DNA from: Chelativorans petroleitrophicus
Lineage (GTDB): Bacteria; Pseudomonadota; Alphaproteobacteria; Rhizobiales; Rhizobiaceae
Direction of reading: 5' to 3'
Length of the DNA stretch: 64,000 nt
Assembly: GCF_025398195.1 (NCBI RefSeq)
Contig: NZ_JAODNV010000009.1
Coordinates: 1-64,000, forward strand
Shown here: piece after piece, positions 1 to 9,467 of the stretch
How positions within the stretch are numbered: position 1 is the stretch's first letter
Layout of the letters: every line of letters starts with the position of its first letter
Translations under genes and position numbers: made by a program
Notes under the pieces: generated by a model
What the model saw: the letters and a program-made list of their open reading frames with translations, nothing else
Databases searched by the model: none
Told to the model about the DNA's origin: nothing

Positions 1-36
1 TACGCTATGCTCGAAGAGCCGGCCATGGCAGCGTGA
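1..36 (+). CDS. Possible 3' end of an upstream gene (partial)
   Basis: The first 33 bases read as eleven open codons ending ...EEPAMAA, followed by TGA at 34-36. This could be the tail of the gene preceding the peptide transporter operon, for example its binding protein, which is otherwise missing here. The stretch is too short to identify, so this is only a guess from position. Confidence 0.25.
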   Translation, partial: YAMLEEPAMAA

Positions 37-100
37 CTCAAACCAAAATGCCTCCGGCAATCCCGGCGCGGTTCAGCGGCATCCAGCCGCGCCAATTCCC

Positions 101-1126
101 ATGCATTTTCAATTGGCCTCTTGTGTACGCTTCGTGACCGATCCCACAAAAAGTCTGCTTGAGATTTCGAACCTCACGGTGACCTTTGGTGCAGGGACCG
201 GCGAGGAAACGACTGTCGTTGACGACGTGAATTTCTCCGTTCGCCCGGGACAGACCCTTGGGATTGTGGGGGAGTCCGGAAGCGGCAAGAGTGTTACCTC
301 GCTCGCAGTTATGGGTCTTCTGCCCAAGAGAACGACCCGGATTCAGGGGTCTGTCCGTTTCGGGGGCACGGAACTGCTTGAGCAGAGCGAGGCGGCTTTG
401 CGCGATCTCCGCGGCAACCGCATGGCCATGATTTTTCAGGAGCCGATGACCTCACTGAATCCGGCCTATACGATCGGCCGGCAGATTTCCGAATCGCTCA
501 TCCGCCATAAGAGTCTGAGCAAGGCCGCAGCCAGGGCACGCGCCATTGAGCTTCTCGAATTGGTCCGCATCCCATCCCCCGAGCGCCGCTATGATGACTA
601 TCCGCACAAGCTCTCAGGTGGCATGCGCCAGCGCGCTATGATCGCGATCGCCCTGGCCTGTGAGCCTCAGCTTCTGATCGCAGACGAACCCACTACGGCG
701 CTCGATGTGACCGTCCAGGCGCAGATTCTCTATCTGATGGGGAGGCTGCGTGAGAAGACCGGTGCGGCAATCGTCCTCATCACGCACGATCTGGGCGTCG
801 TGGCCCAGGTTTGTGACGAGGTTGTCGTAATGTATGCTGGACAGGTGGTCGAGCAGGCGCCCGTCCGCGAGCTTTTCGCCTTCCCCCAGCATCCGTATAC
901 CGTAGGCCTCCTGGGCTCGCTTCCGAAGTTCGGCGAGCGCAAGACACGCCTTCCTGTTATCCAGGGCTCAATGCCCAACCCGCGCAACCGCCAACGCGGG
1001 TGCCGCTTTGCGGATCGCTGTCCGTTCCGCCAATCAAGGTGCGACGAGGATCAGCCCATCTTCCGTCTGTCCGACACGCGTACCACCCGGTGCTGGCGCG
1101 CCCCGCTCGAGGATCTCGCCTCATGA
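101..1126 (+). CDS. Dipeptide/oligopeptide ABC transporter ATPase (DppD/OppD type)
   Basis: This is one of two nucleotide-binding subunits that power an inner-membrane peptide importer. The 341-residue protein has Walker A GESGSGKS, signature LSGGMRQR, Walker [13 protein letters not shown] and the H-loop ITHDLG. The Cys-rich C-terminus (GCRFADRCPFRQSRC) is typical of the oligopeptide ATPase C-terminal domain. No clear ribosome-binding site precedes the ATG at 101, and the GTG at 134 is an alternative start closer to the usual family N-terminus. The gene overlaps the next ATPase by an ATGA junction. No peptide-binding protein is visible, so it probably lies upstream of the window. Confidence 0.93.
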   Translation: MHFQLASCVRFVTDPTKSLLEISNLTVTFGAGTGEETTVVDDVNFSVRPGQTLGIVGESGSGKSVTSLAVMGLLPKRTTRIQGSVRFGGTELLEQSEAALRDLRGNRMAMIFQEPMTSLNPAYTIGRQISESLIRHKSLSKAAARARAIELLELVRIPSPERRYDDYPHKLSGGMRQRAMIAIALACEPQLLIADEPTTALDVTVQAQILYLMGRLREKTGAAIVLITHDLGVVAQVCDEVVVMYAGQVVEQAPVRELFAFPQHPYTVGLLGSLPKFGERKTRLPVIQGSMPNPRNRQRGCRFADRCPFRQSRCDEDQPIFRLSDTRTTRCWRAPLEDLAS

Positions 1127-2193
1127 CACCGCTTTTGAAGGTTGACCATCTCTCGAAGGAATTTGTGGTCGAGCGCACCGTGTTTGGCCGCCCGGTCAAA
1201 ACGGTTCGAGCGGTGGACGACGTCTCGCTGGAGATCGGCAAGGGTGAGACCTTGGCGCTGGTCGGAGAATCCGGCTGCGGGAAATCGACTTTGGGGCGGC
1301 TGATCATGCGCCTGGTTGATCCGAGCTCGGGTACGATAACACTGACAGGACAAGACATCACGTCTCTCAGCGACCGGTCGCTCAAGCCTGTGCGCCGGCG
1401 CGTGCAGCTCATCTTCCAGGATCCGTTTGCCTCGCTCAATCCGCGTATGACAGTGGGCCAGATGGTTGCCGAGCCTTTGATGCTGCACGACATTGTGCCG
1501 GCCGCAAAGCGCACGGAACGGGTAAAGGAACTACTCCAAGCCGTCGGGCTGTCGGCTCAGCATATCAACCGTTACCCTCATGAATTCTCTGGTGGCCAAC
1601 GCCAGCGCATCGTGATTGCGCGTGCGCTTGCAGCCGAACCGGAGCTGATCGTCTGCGACGAGCCGGTCTCCGCGCTCGACGTCTCGATCCGTTCCCAGGT
1701 TCTCAACCTGCTTGCCGACCTCCAGAAGCAGTTCGGGTTTTCTTACCTCTTCATTTCCCACGATCTGTCGGTGGTCCGGCATATCGCGGATCGTGTGGCG
1801 GTGATGTATCTCGGGCGGATTGTCGAGATCGGCGCGACGGAAGACGTGTTTGGCGATCCGCGCCACCCCTACACCCGCGCATTGATTGCCTCGATTCCGG
1901 TGCCGAATCCCGGCTGGCGCGAAACGACTCGGCCTCTCGAAGGCGATCTGCCCAGCCCGATCAATCCTCCATCGGGGTGCCATTTCCACACGCGGTGCCC
2001 TTATGCGCAGCCGATCTGTACAACCGAGCGCCCGGCGCTGGTCTCGAGCCAGGGGCACCATCCGGCTGCCTGCCACTTTCAGAACGAGCTGCCCGCCGCC
2101 GATGATCTGATGCCTGTCGAGGCAGTTGATCCGCGCCTTTCCCGTCTTTTTGGAGCCTTCCAGGCCCTGAGCACCAAGGAGCCGGCAGCATGA
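1123..2193 (+). CDS. Dipeptide/oligopeptide ABC transporter ATPase (DppF/OppF type)
   Basis: This is the second ATPase of the peptide importer, about 356 residues. It shows Walker A GESGCGKST, the Q-loop context FQDPFASLNPRM, signature FSGGQRQR and Walker B LIVCDEPVSALD, and it ends in the oligopeptide Cys-rich segment (GCHFHTRCPYAQPIC). An open frame extends upstream to 1000. The ATG at 1123 is preferred because it overlaps the previous stop as ATGA and starts the family-typical sequence MTPLLKVDHLSKEF. It is also coupled by ATGA to the permease gene behind it, so the four transporter genes form one transcript. Confidence 0.93.
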   Translation: MTPLLKVDHLSKEFVVERTVFGRPVKTVRAVDDVSLEIGKGETLALVGESGCGKSTLGRLIMRLVDPSSGTITLTGQDITSLSDRSLKPVRRRVQLIFQDPFASLNPRMTVGQMVAEPLMLHDIVPAAKRTERVKELLQAVGLSAQHINRYPHEFSGGQRQRIVIARALAAEPELIVCDEPVSALDVSIRSQVLNLLADLQKQFGFSYLFISHDLSVVRHIADRVAVMYLGRIVEIGATEDVFGDPRHPYTRALIASIPVPNPGWRETTRPLEGDLPSPINPPSGCHFHTRCPYAQPICTTERPALVSSQGHHPAACHFQNELPAADDLMPVEAVDPRLSRLFGAFQALSTKEPAA

Positions 2194-3131
2194 TCCGTAT
2201 GATCGGTAAGCGGCTTTCGGAGGTCATACCGACCCTGCTCATCCTCTCGGTGATCATCTTCGTGCTCCAACGCCTTTTGCCGGGCGATCCGGCCCTGGCG
2301 CTGGCCGGCGAAGACGCCGACAGGGAACTCATCGAGCAGATCAGACAGCAATACGGTCTCAACCAGCCTTTGCCCGTCCAATATTTCAAGTGGTCTGGCG
2401 GCATTTTGTACGGCGACCTTGGCCAGTCGATGCGCATGAACCGGCCGGTGCTCGATCTGATCCTCGCCCGCCTTCCGGTCACGCTCCAGCTTGCAGTATT
2501 TTCGATGATCATTGCGCTGGCGGTCGGCATTACGGCGGGCATCATCGCTGCCGTCCGCAAGCAGAGCGCCTGGGATTACGGGGCCAATCTGGTGGCTCTG
2601 GCCGGCATTTCGGTGCCCAATTTCTGGCTGGGCATCATGATGATCCTGGTCTTTTCGGTGATGCTCAACTGGCTGCCAGCGTCGGGTTATGTCAGCCCGC
2701 TGATCGATCCGCTGCGTTCGCTGCAAAGCCTGCTCATGCCTTCGATCGTGCTCGGCACGGCCATTGCCGGGGTCATAATGCGTCACACGCGGTCAGCCAT
2801 GCTCCAGGCGCTCGAAAGCGACTACGTGCGTACCGCGCGCGCGAAGGGGCTTGCCGAATGGGTGGTGGTGGTCCGCCACGCAATGCGCAATGCGCTAACC
2901 CCGGTGATCACCCTTGGCGCACTCGAATTCGGCAATCTGCTGGGCGGCGCTGTGCTTACCGAACAGATCTTCAACATCCCCGGCTTTGGCAAGCTCATCG
3001 TCGATGCGGTGTATAACCGCGATTACGCGGTGGTACAGGGCGTCGTGCTGGTAACGGCGCTTATCTACGTGCTCATGAGCCTTTTGGCCGACATCGGCTA
3101 TATGCTCGCCAATCCTCGGCTGAGGAACTGA
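2190..3131 (+). CDS. Peptide ABC transporter permease (DppB type)
   Basis: The 313-residue integral membrane protein has the DppB layout: a hydrophobic first segment (about residues 9-30), a periplasmic loop with the PGDPA motif and QYGLNQPLPVQY, then the BPD permease domain with five helices. The coupling (EAA) loop DYVRTARAKGLAEWVVVVRHA is visible near residues 210-230. It should pair with the next permease to form the translocation channel. The start overlaps the preceding stop as ATGA. Confidence 0.93.
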   Translation: MIRMIGKRLSEVIPTLLILSVIIFVLQRLLPGDPALALAGEDADRELIEQIRQQYGLNQPLPVQYFKWSGGILYGDLGQSMRMNRPVLDLILARLPVTLQLAVFSMIIALAVGITAGIIAAVRKQSAWDYGANLVALAGISVPNFWLGIMMILVFSVMLNWLPASGYVSPLIDPLRSLQSLLMPSIVLGTAIAGVIMRHTRSAMLQALESDYVRTARAKGLAEWVVVVRHAMRNALTPVITLGALEFGNLLGGAVLTEQIFNIPGFGKLIVDAVYNRDYAVVQGVVLVTALIYVLMSLLADIGYMLANPRLRN

Positions 3132-3133
3132 CG

Positions 3134-4006
3134 ATGAGCGTGAGCGCAGAAGATCATATCAGCCGAGGAGAAAGCCAGCTGGCTCAGTTCGCGAAGCGGC
3201 TGGTCCGGCACAAAGGTGCCGTCGTCGGACTGTGCTTTATTGTTCTGGTCGTGCTGGCGGCAGTTTTCGCCCCCCTCATTACCCCATTCGACCCTGCTGC
3301 CCAGGACTACACGGCTATCAGGCAGAGCCCGAACGCAATTCACTGGTTCGGCACCGACGAGCTAGGGCGCGACATGTTCTCGCGCATCATCTATGGCGCC
3401 CGCGCCTCGCTGCTGGTCGGAGCCGTTTCGATTGCCATTGCTATCGCTATCGGTGTGCCCCTCGGCCTGGCGGCAGGCTATGTAGGCGGATGGGTGGATA
3501 TGGGAATTAGCCGCGTTGCCGACGCCATGCTGGCCATACCGTTCCTGATCCTCGCCATTTCCCTGGCGGCCTTTCTGGGGCCGAGCCTGACCAATTCGAT
3601 GATAGCGATCGGGGTGACCGCTGCTCCACTCTTTGTGCGCCTTACGCGAGGGCAGGTCATCAACGTCAAATCCGAGGATTACGTGGAGGCAGCGCGTTCG
3701 CTAGGCAACTCTCACGCCCGCGTGGCCTTCCGCCATATTCTGCCGAATGTGCTGCCGGCGCTGATCGTCCAGATGACCCTGACGATCGCGACCGCAATCA
3801 TCTCGGAAGCCAGCCTGTCCTTCCTCGGGCTTGGTCAGCAGCCGCCGGCCGCTTCCTGGGGTTCGATCCTCAATACCGCGCAGCGGTCGCTTACGACCGC
3901 ACCCTGGATCGCCGCTTGGCCGGGCATGATGATCTTTCTCACCGTCTTGAGTTTCAACCTTCTTGGCGACGGCCTGCGGGACGCCTTCGATCCGCGCAGC
4001 CGTTGA
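3134..4006 (+). CDS. Peptide ABC transporter permease (DppC type)
   Basis: The 290-residue DppC-like permease has an N-terminal OppC-type segment with one helix (about residues 31-55), the family motif HWFGTDELGRDMFSRIIYGAR, and a BPD domain. Its EAA loop reads DYVEAARSLGNSHARVAFRHILPN. It starts 2 bases after the DppB-type stop, which fits translational coupling. It completes a two-permease, two-ATPase importer whose binding protein is not in the window. Confidence 0.93.
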   Translation: MSVSAEDHISRGESQLAQFAKRLVRHKGAVVGLCFIVLVVLAAVFAPLITPFDPAAQDYTAIRQSPNAIHWFGTDELGRDMFSRIIYGARASLLVGAVSIAIAIAIGVPLGLAAGYVGGWVDMGISRVADAMLAIPFLILAISLAAFLGPSLTNSMIAIGVTAAPLFVRLTRGQVINVKSEDYVEAARSLGNSHARVAFRHILPNVLPALIVQMTLTIATAIISEASLSFLGLGQQPPAASWGSILNTAQRSLTTAPWIAAWPGMMIFLTVLSFNLLGDGLRDAFDPRSR

Positions 4007-4034
4007 GTCTCCTTAGTCCGGAAAGGTGCAGATC

Positions 4035-5138
4035 ATGCGTGTTGTTATTGTTGGCGCAGGCATTCTCGGCTCGAGCGTCGCCTATCATCTCAGTCTCAAT
4101 AGGGACGTCGCGATTACCGTCATCGACGAGGCCCATCAGGGCAAGGCTACGCTGGCGGGCGCGGGCATCGTCTGCCCGTGCGCAAGCAAGGTAACCGATC
4201 CGGATTTCTATCGTTTCTATGCTGCTGGTGGCGCCTACTACCGGCCGCTCGTTTCGGCACTCAAGGAGAAGGGAGAAACAGAATTCGGATACCGACAGGT
4301 AGGCGCACTGGTTCTTGCCGATACGGACGAGCAGCTTCAGGAGATAGAGGCCCGGGTCCTTCCGCGCGTGGCAAATGTCCCTGAAGCCGGCGAAGTCCGG
4401 CGCGTCGGCGCGGCGGAAATCAAGGCGATGTTTCCGCCCCTGCGCGACGGACTTTCGGCACTCTACATCCCTGGCGGCGCCCGTGTGGAGGCCCGCGGCC
4501 TTGCAGGCGCCATGATGCGAGCGGCGCAGGCCAATGGCGCCCAGCTGCACCAGGGTCATGCCAATATCACCGCCGAAGGCAGCAGGGCCATCGTAAAGCT
4601 TGACGGGAAGGTTATCGACGCCGACCTCGTCGTCGTGACTGCAGGGGCATGGGTTAATCAAACTTTGACAAACATCGGCGCCTCGATCGGCGTTGTACCG
4701 CAGCGAGGGCAGATTGTTCATCTTCGCGTCAAGGAGGAGACAATCGATTGGCCGGTGCTGCTGCCCCAAGGCTCCCACTATATGCTGGCGTTCGACGACA
4801 ACAGGGTGGTCGTGGGCGCAACCCGCGAAAACGGAGTAGGCTTCGATTGCCGTTTGACAGCCGGCGGCCAGGCCGAAGTTCTCAATTTCGGGCTTGCGCT
4901 AGCGCCGGGGCTGGCGGATGCCACCCATATCGAGACGCGCGTCGGTATTCGTCCAATGGCTGAAAGTGTTAAGCCATTGATCGGTCACCTGTCGGGTTTT
5001 GAGAACATCCTGATTGGAAATGGCCTAGGGGCGGGCGGTCTGACCATGGGGCCCTTGGCGGGCAAGCTCTTGAGCCAGGTTGCGCTTGGGCAGACGCCCG
5101 ATCTCGATCTGACACCCTACGCCGTGAGGTCGCTATGA
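4035..5138 (+). CDS. FAD-dependent oxidoreductase, DAO (D-amino acid oxidase/glycine oxidase) family
   Basis: This is a cytoplasmic flavoprotein of about 367 residues. It opens with a dinucleotide-binding fold VGAGILGSSVAYHL and ends with the DAO-type C-terminal FAD motif around GLGAGGLTMGPLAGKLL. Relatives oxidatively deaminate glycine, sarcosine or D-amino acids. The ATG at 4035 is preferred over a GTG at 4026 because GGAAAGG at 4019-4026 sits at the right distance. Its stop overlaps the first GGT gene by ATGA, so it probably processes amino acids released by those enzymes; the exact substrate cannot be told. Confidence 0.85.
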   Translation: MRVVIVGAGILGSSVAYHLSLNRDVAITVIDEAHQGKATLAGAGIVCPCASKVTDPDFYRFYAAGGAYYRPLVSALKEKGETEFGYRQVGALVLADTDEQLQEIEARVLPRVANVPEAGEVRRVGAAEIKAMFPPLRDGLSALYIPGGARVEARGLAGAMMRAAQANGAQLHQGHANITAEGSRAIVKLDGKVIDADLVVVTAGAWVNQTLTNIGASIGVVPQRGQIVHLRVKEETIDWPVLLPQGSHYMLAFDDNRVVVGATRENGVGFDCRLTAGGQAEVLNFGLALAPGLADATHIETRVGIRPMAESVKPLIGHLSGFENILIGNGLGAGGLTMGPLAGKLLSQVALGQTPDLDLTPYAVRSL

Positions 5139-6865
5139 CCAGGTCTTCTGTTTCCCCTTACAGAGCTCGGATGATCGGCACGCGGCACATGGCAGCCGCT
5201 GGCCACTACCTGGCAGCCCAAGTGGCGCTGCAGGTGTTGGAAGCGGGCGGCAACGCGGTGGACGCCGGCGTGGCCGGTGGAATAACGCTCGGCGTCGTGC
5301 AAAGTGAATATGTGTGCTTTGGCGGTGTCGCGCCCTTGATGATCTACTGGGCGGAGACCGACGAAGTCATTTCGATCAGCGGGTTGGGAACCTGGCCCGC
5401 TCTCACCGATGTCGATCTGTTTCGTCGGAAATACGGCGGCGCTATGCCGCCCGGCCTGTTGCGCACCATCGTGCCAGCAGCACCTGACAGCTGGATCACC
5501 GCACTCGAGCTCTACGGAACGTTTTCCTTCGGTCAATGCGCCGCCGAAGCCGTACGTTTCGCGCGCGAAGGTTTTCCTGTGACGGCGCTCATGGCCGATA
5601 TCATAGCGGATCATGCGGATGATTATCGCCGCTGGCCGCAGAATGCGGCGATCTATCTGCCTGGCGGCCAGCCGCCGAAGGCGGGAGACATTCTGGTCCA
5701 GACCGATTTGGCCAACACCATTTCCTACATGATCGATGAGGAAGCAGCCGCTGCGCGCAAGGGAGGTCGCGAGGCTGGCCTCCAGGCGGCTCGGGATGCG
5801 TTCTACAAAGGTGACATCGCCAAGACTATAGTCGAGTATCATCGCGCCAATGGCGGCTGGATGCGGGAGAACGATCTGGCCAACTTTCGCGTGGAGGTGG
5901 AGCGGCCCAAATCTGTCAGTTTCGAAGGCGCCGACATCTTTGTTTGCGGACCATGGTGCCAGGGGCCGGTCCTGGGGCAGACCCTTGCCATGCTCGACGG
6001 CATTGACCTCAAGGCTCTTGGCCACAACAGCGTCGACTATATCCACCGACTGGTCGAAACGCTCAAGCTGGCCTACGGGGACCGACACGAACTCTATGGC
6101 GATCCCAACTTTGTTGATGTCCCTCTCGATACGCTGCTGAGCTCATCCTACGCGCAGAAACGTCGAGCCTTGATCGATCCGGACAAAGCCTTTCCCGGGA
6201 TGCCCGAGGCGGGCCTGCCGTCGAACTGGGGCCGCAATCCTGACGCGGACCCGCGCAACGGCCGGCGCGATCCGGGGGAGCTCGACACATCCTACGTTTG
6301 CGTGGTCGACAAGAACAACAACGCCTTTTCCGCAACCCCGAGCGATGGCTCAATCGGCGCTCCCGTCATTCCGGGATTAGGCTTCGTACCTTCCGCGCGC
6401 GGCGTACAGTCGTTCACGCACCCGGACGCGCCGGCCGTGGCGGGGCCGGGCCGCCGGCCTCGCCTGACCCCCTCGCCGGCCTTTGCCCGGAAGAAAGGCG
6501 AATGGATCATGCCTTTCGGCTCGCCCGGAAACGACGTGCAGCCGCAAGCCATGCTACAAGTCTATCTCAACCGCCATGTCTTCGGCATGAGCATGCAGGA
6601 GGCAGTGGACGCGCCCCGGTTTGCGACCTTCTCCTACCCGCGATCTTCCATCCCGCATTCCTACGATCCGGGTTTGCTCAAGCTCGAAGCGCGCATCGAT
6701 CCGGCAGTGGCGGAGGAACTCAGAGCCAAAGGGCACAACGTACAGCTCTGGCCCGAATGGGAGTTTGCGGCCGGCGGGGTGTGCTCGATCCACAAGGATT
6801 TTAATACCAGGACGCTCGAAGGCGGCTCGGATTCGCGCCGCCCGACGGCCGTAGCAGGATGGTAG
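5135..6865 (+). CDS. Gamma-glutamyltransferase family protein (first copy)
   Basis: The Ntn-hydrolase is 576 residues long and would be expected to self-cleave into two subunits and to transfer or hydrolyse gamma-glutamyl groups. The nucleophile is expected at Thr385 in LDTSYVCVVD, the position of the TTHxS-type motif in the family. GGNAVDAGVAGG near the N-terminus and GSPGNDVQPQAMLQV near the C-terminus are also family marks. Unlike classical periplasmic GGT it has no signal peptide, so it should work in the cytoplasm on imported substrate. It is translationally coupled to the oxidoreductase gene, and a second GGT gene follows one base after its stop. Confidence 0.88.
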   Translation: MTRSSVSPYRARMIGTRHMAAAGHYLAAQVALQVLEAGGNAVDAGVAGGITLGVVQSEYVCFGGVAPLMIYWAETDEVISISGLGTWPALTDVDLFRRKYGGAMPPGLLRTIVPAAPDSWITALELYGTFSFGQCAAEAVRFAREGFPVTALMADIIADHADDYRRWPQNAAIYLPGGQPPKAGDILVQTDLANTISYMIDEEAAAARKGGREAGLQAARDAFYKGDIAKTIVEYHRANGGWMRENDLANFRVEVERPKSVSFEGADIFVCGPWCQGPVLGQTLAMLDGIDLKALGHNSVDYIHRLVETLKLAYGDRHELYGDPNFVDVPLDTLLSSSYAQKRRALIDPDKAFPGMPEAGLPSNWGRNPDADPRNGRRDPGELDTSYVCVVDKNNNAFSATPSDGSIGAPVIPGLGFVPSARGVQSFTHPDAPAVAGPGRRPRLTPSPAFARKKGEWIMPFGSPGNDVQPQAMLQVYLNRHVFGMSMQEAVDAPRFATFSYPRSSIPHSYDPGLLKLEARIDPAVAEELRAKGHNVQLWPEWEFAAGGVCSIHKDFNTRTLEGGSDSRRPTAVAGW

Positions 6866-6866
6866 A

Positions 6867-8462
6867 ATGACCAAACAATTCTCATACGCCATGCCCTATG
6901 GTGCCCCTCGACGGCCAGTCCTGGCGCGCAACATGGTGGCGACTTCCCAGCCGCTGGCGGCCCAGGCCGGGCTTTCCATGCTCGCCAGAGGCGGCAATGC
7001 CGTCGATGCTGCACTGGCGGCAGCGGCCACTCTCACGGTGGTGGAGCCCACCGGCAACGGGTTGGGAAGCGACGCTTTCGCCATCGTCTGGGACGGAAAG
7101 ACCCTGCATGGGCTCAACGCATCCGGACGCTCGCCGGCAGCGTGGACGCCAGAGCGGTTTGCAGGCCGCGACCGGATGCCGGCCCGGGGATGGGAAAGCG
7201 TCACAGTTCCGGGAGCGGTTTCGGCCTGGGCCGATCTTTCGGAAAAGTTTGGTGCGCTTGAGTTCGCAACTCTGCTCGAGCCGGCCATCAACTATGCCCG
7301 GGACGGTTTCGCAGTCTCCCCTACGATTGCCGAACTGTGGGAGAAGGGGGGCGCGCTGCTTGCTGATCAACCCGGCTTTGCAGAAACCTTCCTCCCCAAC
7401 GGCCGGGCGCCGCGTGCAGGGGAAACGTTCCGCAATCCGGCGCTCGCGGACTCACTGCTCGCAATTGCGGAGAGCAAGGGCGAAGCCTTCTACAGGGGTG
7501 AACTCGCAGCGCGCATCGCCGATTTTGCTGCGCTCCACGGCGCAGCGTTGACGCGGGAGGACCTGGCCGCGCATCGCAATGACTGGTGCGGGACGATCTC
7601 CATGGATTATGCGGGCGTCCAGCTTCACGAGATTCCACCCAACGGCCAAGGCATCGTGGCATTGATTGCGCTTGGCATTCTCGAGCACCTGCCGCTCTCG
7701 GCGTTCGGGCCTGACAGTGCGCAATCCCTGCATTACCAGATCGAGGCGATTAAGCTCGCCATGGCCGATGTCGAGCGATATGTGTCAGACCCGGCCTATA
7801 TGGACGTGCCGGTCGAGGCGCTGCTGGATAAGGATTATCTCAAGAGACGCGCCCAATTCATCGAAGCAGGCCGTGCCCAAATCTTTGGGGCTGGTGCGCC
7901 TCTTGCGGGCGGAACCGTCTACATAACCGCTGCCGATGCCAGCGGGATGATGGTCTCTTACATTCAGTCCAATTATTCAGGCTTCGGATCGGGGGTTGCT
8001 GTTCCGGGGACAGGCATTCATCTGCAGAACCGCGGTTCGGGATTCACTCTTGAAGAGGGTCATCCCAACCGTGTCGGGCCCCGCAAGCGCCCGTTTCACA
8101 CGATCATCCCAGGCTTCCTGATGCGGGACGGAAAGCCTCTCATGAGCTTCGGCGTCATGGGTGGGCCGATGCAGGCGCAAGGCCATGTTCAAATGGTGCT
8201 GCGCACCCAGCTTTACGGGCAGAATCCCCAGGCAGCCAGCGATGCTCCGCGCTGGAGGTTCATATCCGGCCGGGACGTAGCAGTCGAATGGACCATGGAT
8301 ATTAGCACGGTAGCTGGGCTTGAAGCGCTCGGCCACAACGTCACCCGAGAAAGTCCCGATACAAGTTTCGCCTTCGGAGGTGCGCAGTTGATCCACCGCC
8401 TCGAGGACGGATATATCGGTGGCTCGGACCACCGCAAGGACGGCATGGCCGTGGGTTTCTGA
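6867..8462 (+). CDS. Gamma-glutamyltransferase family protein (second copy)
   Basis: This second GGT-fold Ntn-hydrolase (531 residues) is a divergent paralogue resembling the YwrD-type group. It carries the N-terminal GGNAVDAALAAAATL motif, a probable catalytic Thr350 in AGGTVYITAADASG, and the C-terminal motif FGVMGGPMQAQGHVQ. No signal peptide is seen. Two different GGT-family enzymes adjacent in one transport operon suggest either two substrate classes or a hetero-oligomer; the sequence does not decide. A strong hairpin follows the stop at 8485-8521. Confidence 0.87.
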   Translation: MTKQFSYAMPYGAPRRPVLARNMVATSQPLAAQAGLSMLARGGNAVDAALAAAATLTVVEPTGNGLGSDAFAIVWDGKTLHGLNASGRSPAAWTPERFAGRDRMPARGWESVTVPGAVSAWADLSEKFGALEFATLLEPAINYARDGFAVSPTIAELWEKGGALLADQPGFAETFLPNGRAPRAGETFRNPALADSLLAIAESKGEAFYRGELAARIADFAALHGAALTREDLAAHRNDWCGTISMDYAGVQLHEIPPNGQGIVALIALGILEHLPLSAFGPDSAQSLHYQIEAIKLAMADVERYVSDPAYMDVPVEALLDKDYLKRRAQFIEAGRAQIFGAGAPLAGGTVYITAADASGMMVSYIQSNYSGFGSGVAVPGTGIHLQNRGSGFTLEEGHPNRVGPRKRPFHTIIPGFLMRDGKPLMSFGVMGGPMQAQGHVQMVLRTQLYGQNPQAASDAPRWRFISGRDVAVEWTMDISTVAGLEALGHNVTRESPDTSFAFGGAQLIHRLEDGYIGGSDHRKDGMAVGF

Positions 8463-8484
8463 CCCTGCATTGCAGGAAGCTTCC

Positions 8485-8521
8485 GGGCAAACCGGTGCGC
8501 CCGCTGACGACCGGTTTGCCC
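8485..8521. terminator. Hairpin between convergent GGT and nadC genes
   Basis: A perfect 12-bp inverted repeat (GGGCAAACCGGT and ACCGGTTTGCCC, loop of 13) lies 22 bases after the GGT stop and 70 bases before the nadC stop. No T-tract follows on either strand, so it is a plausible bidirectional transcription barrier, not a textbook intrinsic terminator. Confidence 0.6.
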
Positions 8522-8591
8522 CCCCGGCGGGAAGGTGAAGCCGGTCACAATCCGCGGCAATGCAGCATCGTTGCCCGATGCCCGGTCCGCT

Positions 8592-9467
8592 TCACCCCAC
8601 ATCCAGTCCCAGATCCAGGATGGGGGCGCTGTGCGTGATCCAGCCTACCGAAATCAGGTCTACGCCTGCGGCTGCGATCTGGGGCGCCGTGGCGGGCGTT
8701 ATCCGGCCGGAAGCTTCCGTGATCGCGCGCCCGCTTACCTGCCGCACCGCCTCCGCGAGGGTTTCGGGGCTCATATTGTCGAGAAGGATCGCGTCGGCGC
8801 CAACTTCCAGCACCTCGTTGAGCTGCTCCAGCGTATCCACCTCGATCTCGATCTTCACGAGATGACCCACGCTGGCTCGCGCCCGCTCCAATGCTTGCTT
8901 CACGCCACCGGCTATGGCGATGTGGTTGTCCTTGATGAGAACGGCATCGTCGAGTCCGAAACGGTGGTTGGCTCCTCCGCCCGCGCGAACGGCATGCTTC
9001 TCAAGTAAGCGCAACCCCGGCGTGGTCTTGCGCGTGCAGACGATCCGGGCGTGCCCATGCGGCCGCACAGCGTCGACAAGCCTCGCCGTTGCCGTCGCGA
9101 TGCCCGACATGCGGCAGATGAGGTTCAGCGCCACGCGCTCGGCCGCAAGAATGCTGCGGGCAGGGCCCTCCACCCGCAACACGGCCTGCCCGCGTTCAAT
9201 GCGGCTGCCGTCCGGCCGCTCGACGTTGACTTTCACGGCAGGGTCGATCAGGGCGAAGGTCACAACCGCCGCGTCCACGCCTGCAACCACTCCAGGCTCC
9301 CGGGTCACGACGGCTCCCTTAAGCCTGGCATCCGCAGGGATGACGGCGTTGCTCGTGATATCGCCCGCCCGGCCCAAATCCTCCATCAGCGCCGCGCGCA
9401 CGACCGGCTCCACCAGAAGGCGCGGCAGCGGGGGAAGCGTGTTTTCCGGATAGACGGTGGCCGTCAT
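8592..9467 (-). CDS. nadC: Nicotinate-nucleotide pyrophosphorylase (carboxylating), quinolinate phosphoribosyltransferase
   Basis: The enzyme converts quinolinate and PRPP to nicotinate mononucleotide in de novo NAD synthesis. The 291-residue protein carries the QPRTase motifs CRMSGIAT, RKTTPGLRLLEKHAV, GGGANHRFGLDDAVLIKDNH and EIEVDTLEQLNEVLEVGADAI. Its ATG overlaps the nadB stop as ATGA, so it is the last gene of a nadABC operon. Regulation by NadQ through the boxes upstream of nadA is expected. Confidence 0.96.
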   Translation of the reverse strand: MTATVYPENTLPPLPRLLVEPVVRAALMEDLGRAGDITSNAVIPADARLKGAVVTREPGVVAGVDAAVVTFALIDPAVKVNVERPDGSRIERGQAVLRVEGPARSILAAERVALNLICRMSGIATATARLVDAVRPHGHARIVCTRKTTPGLRLLEKHAVRAGGGANHRFGLDDAVLIKDNHIAIAGGVKQALERARASVGHLVKIEIEVDTLEQLNEVLEVGADAILLDNMSPETLAEAVRQVSGRAITEASGRITPATAPQIAAAGVDLISVGWITHSAPILDLGLDVG

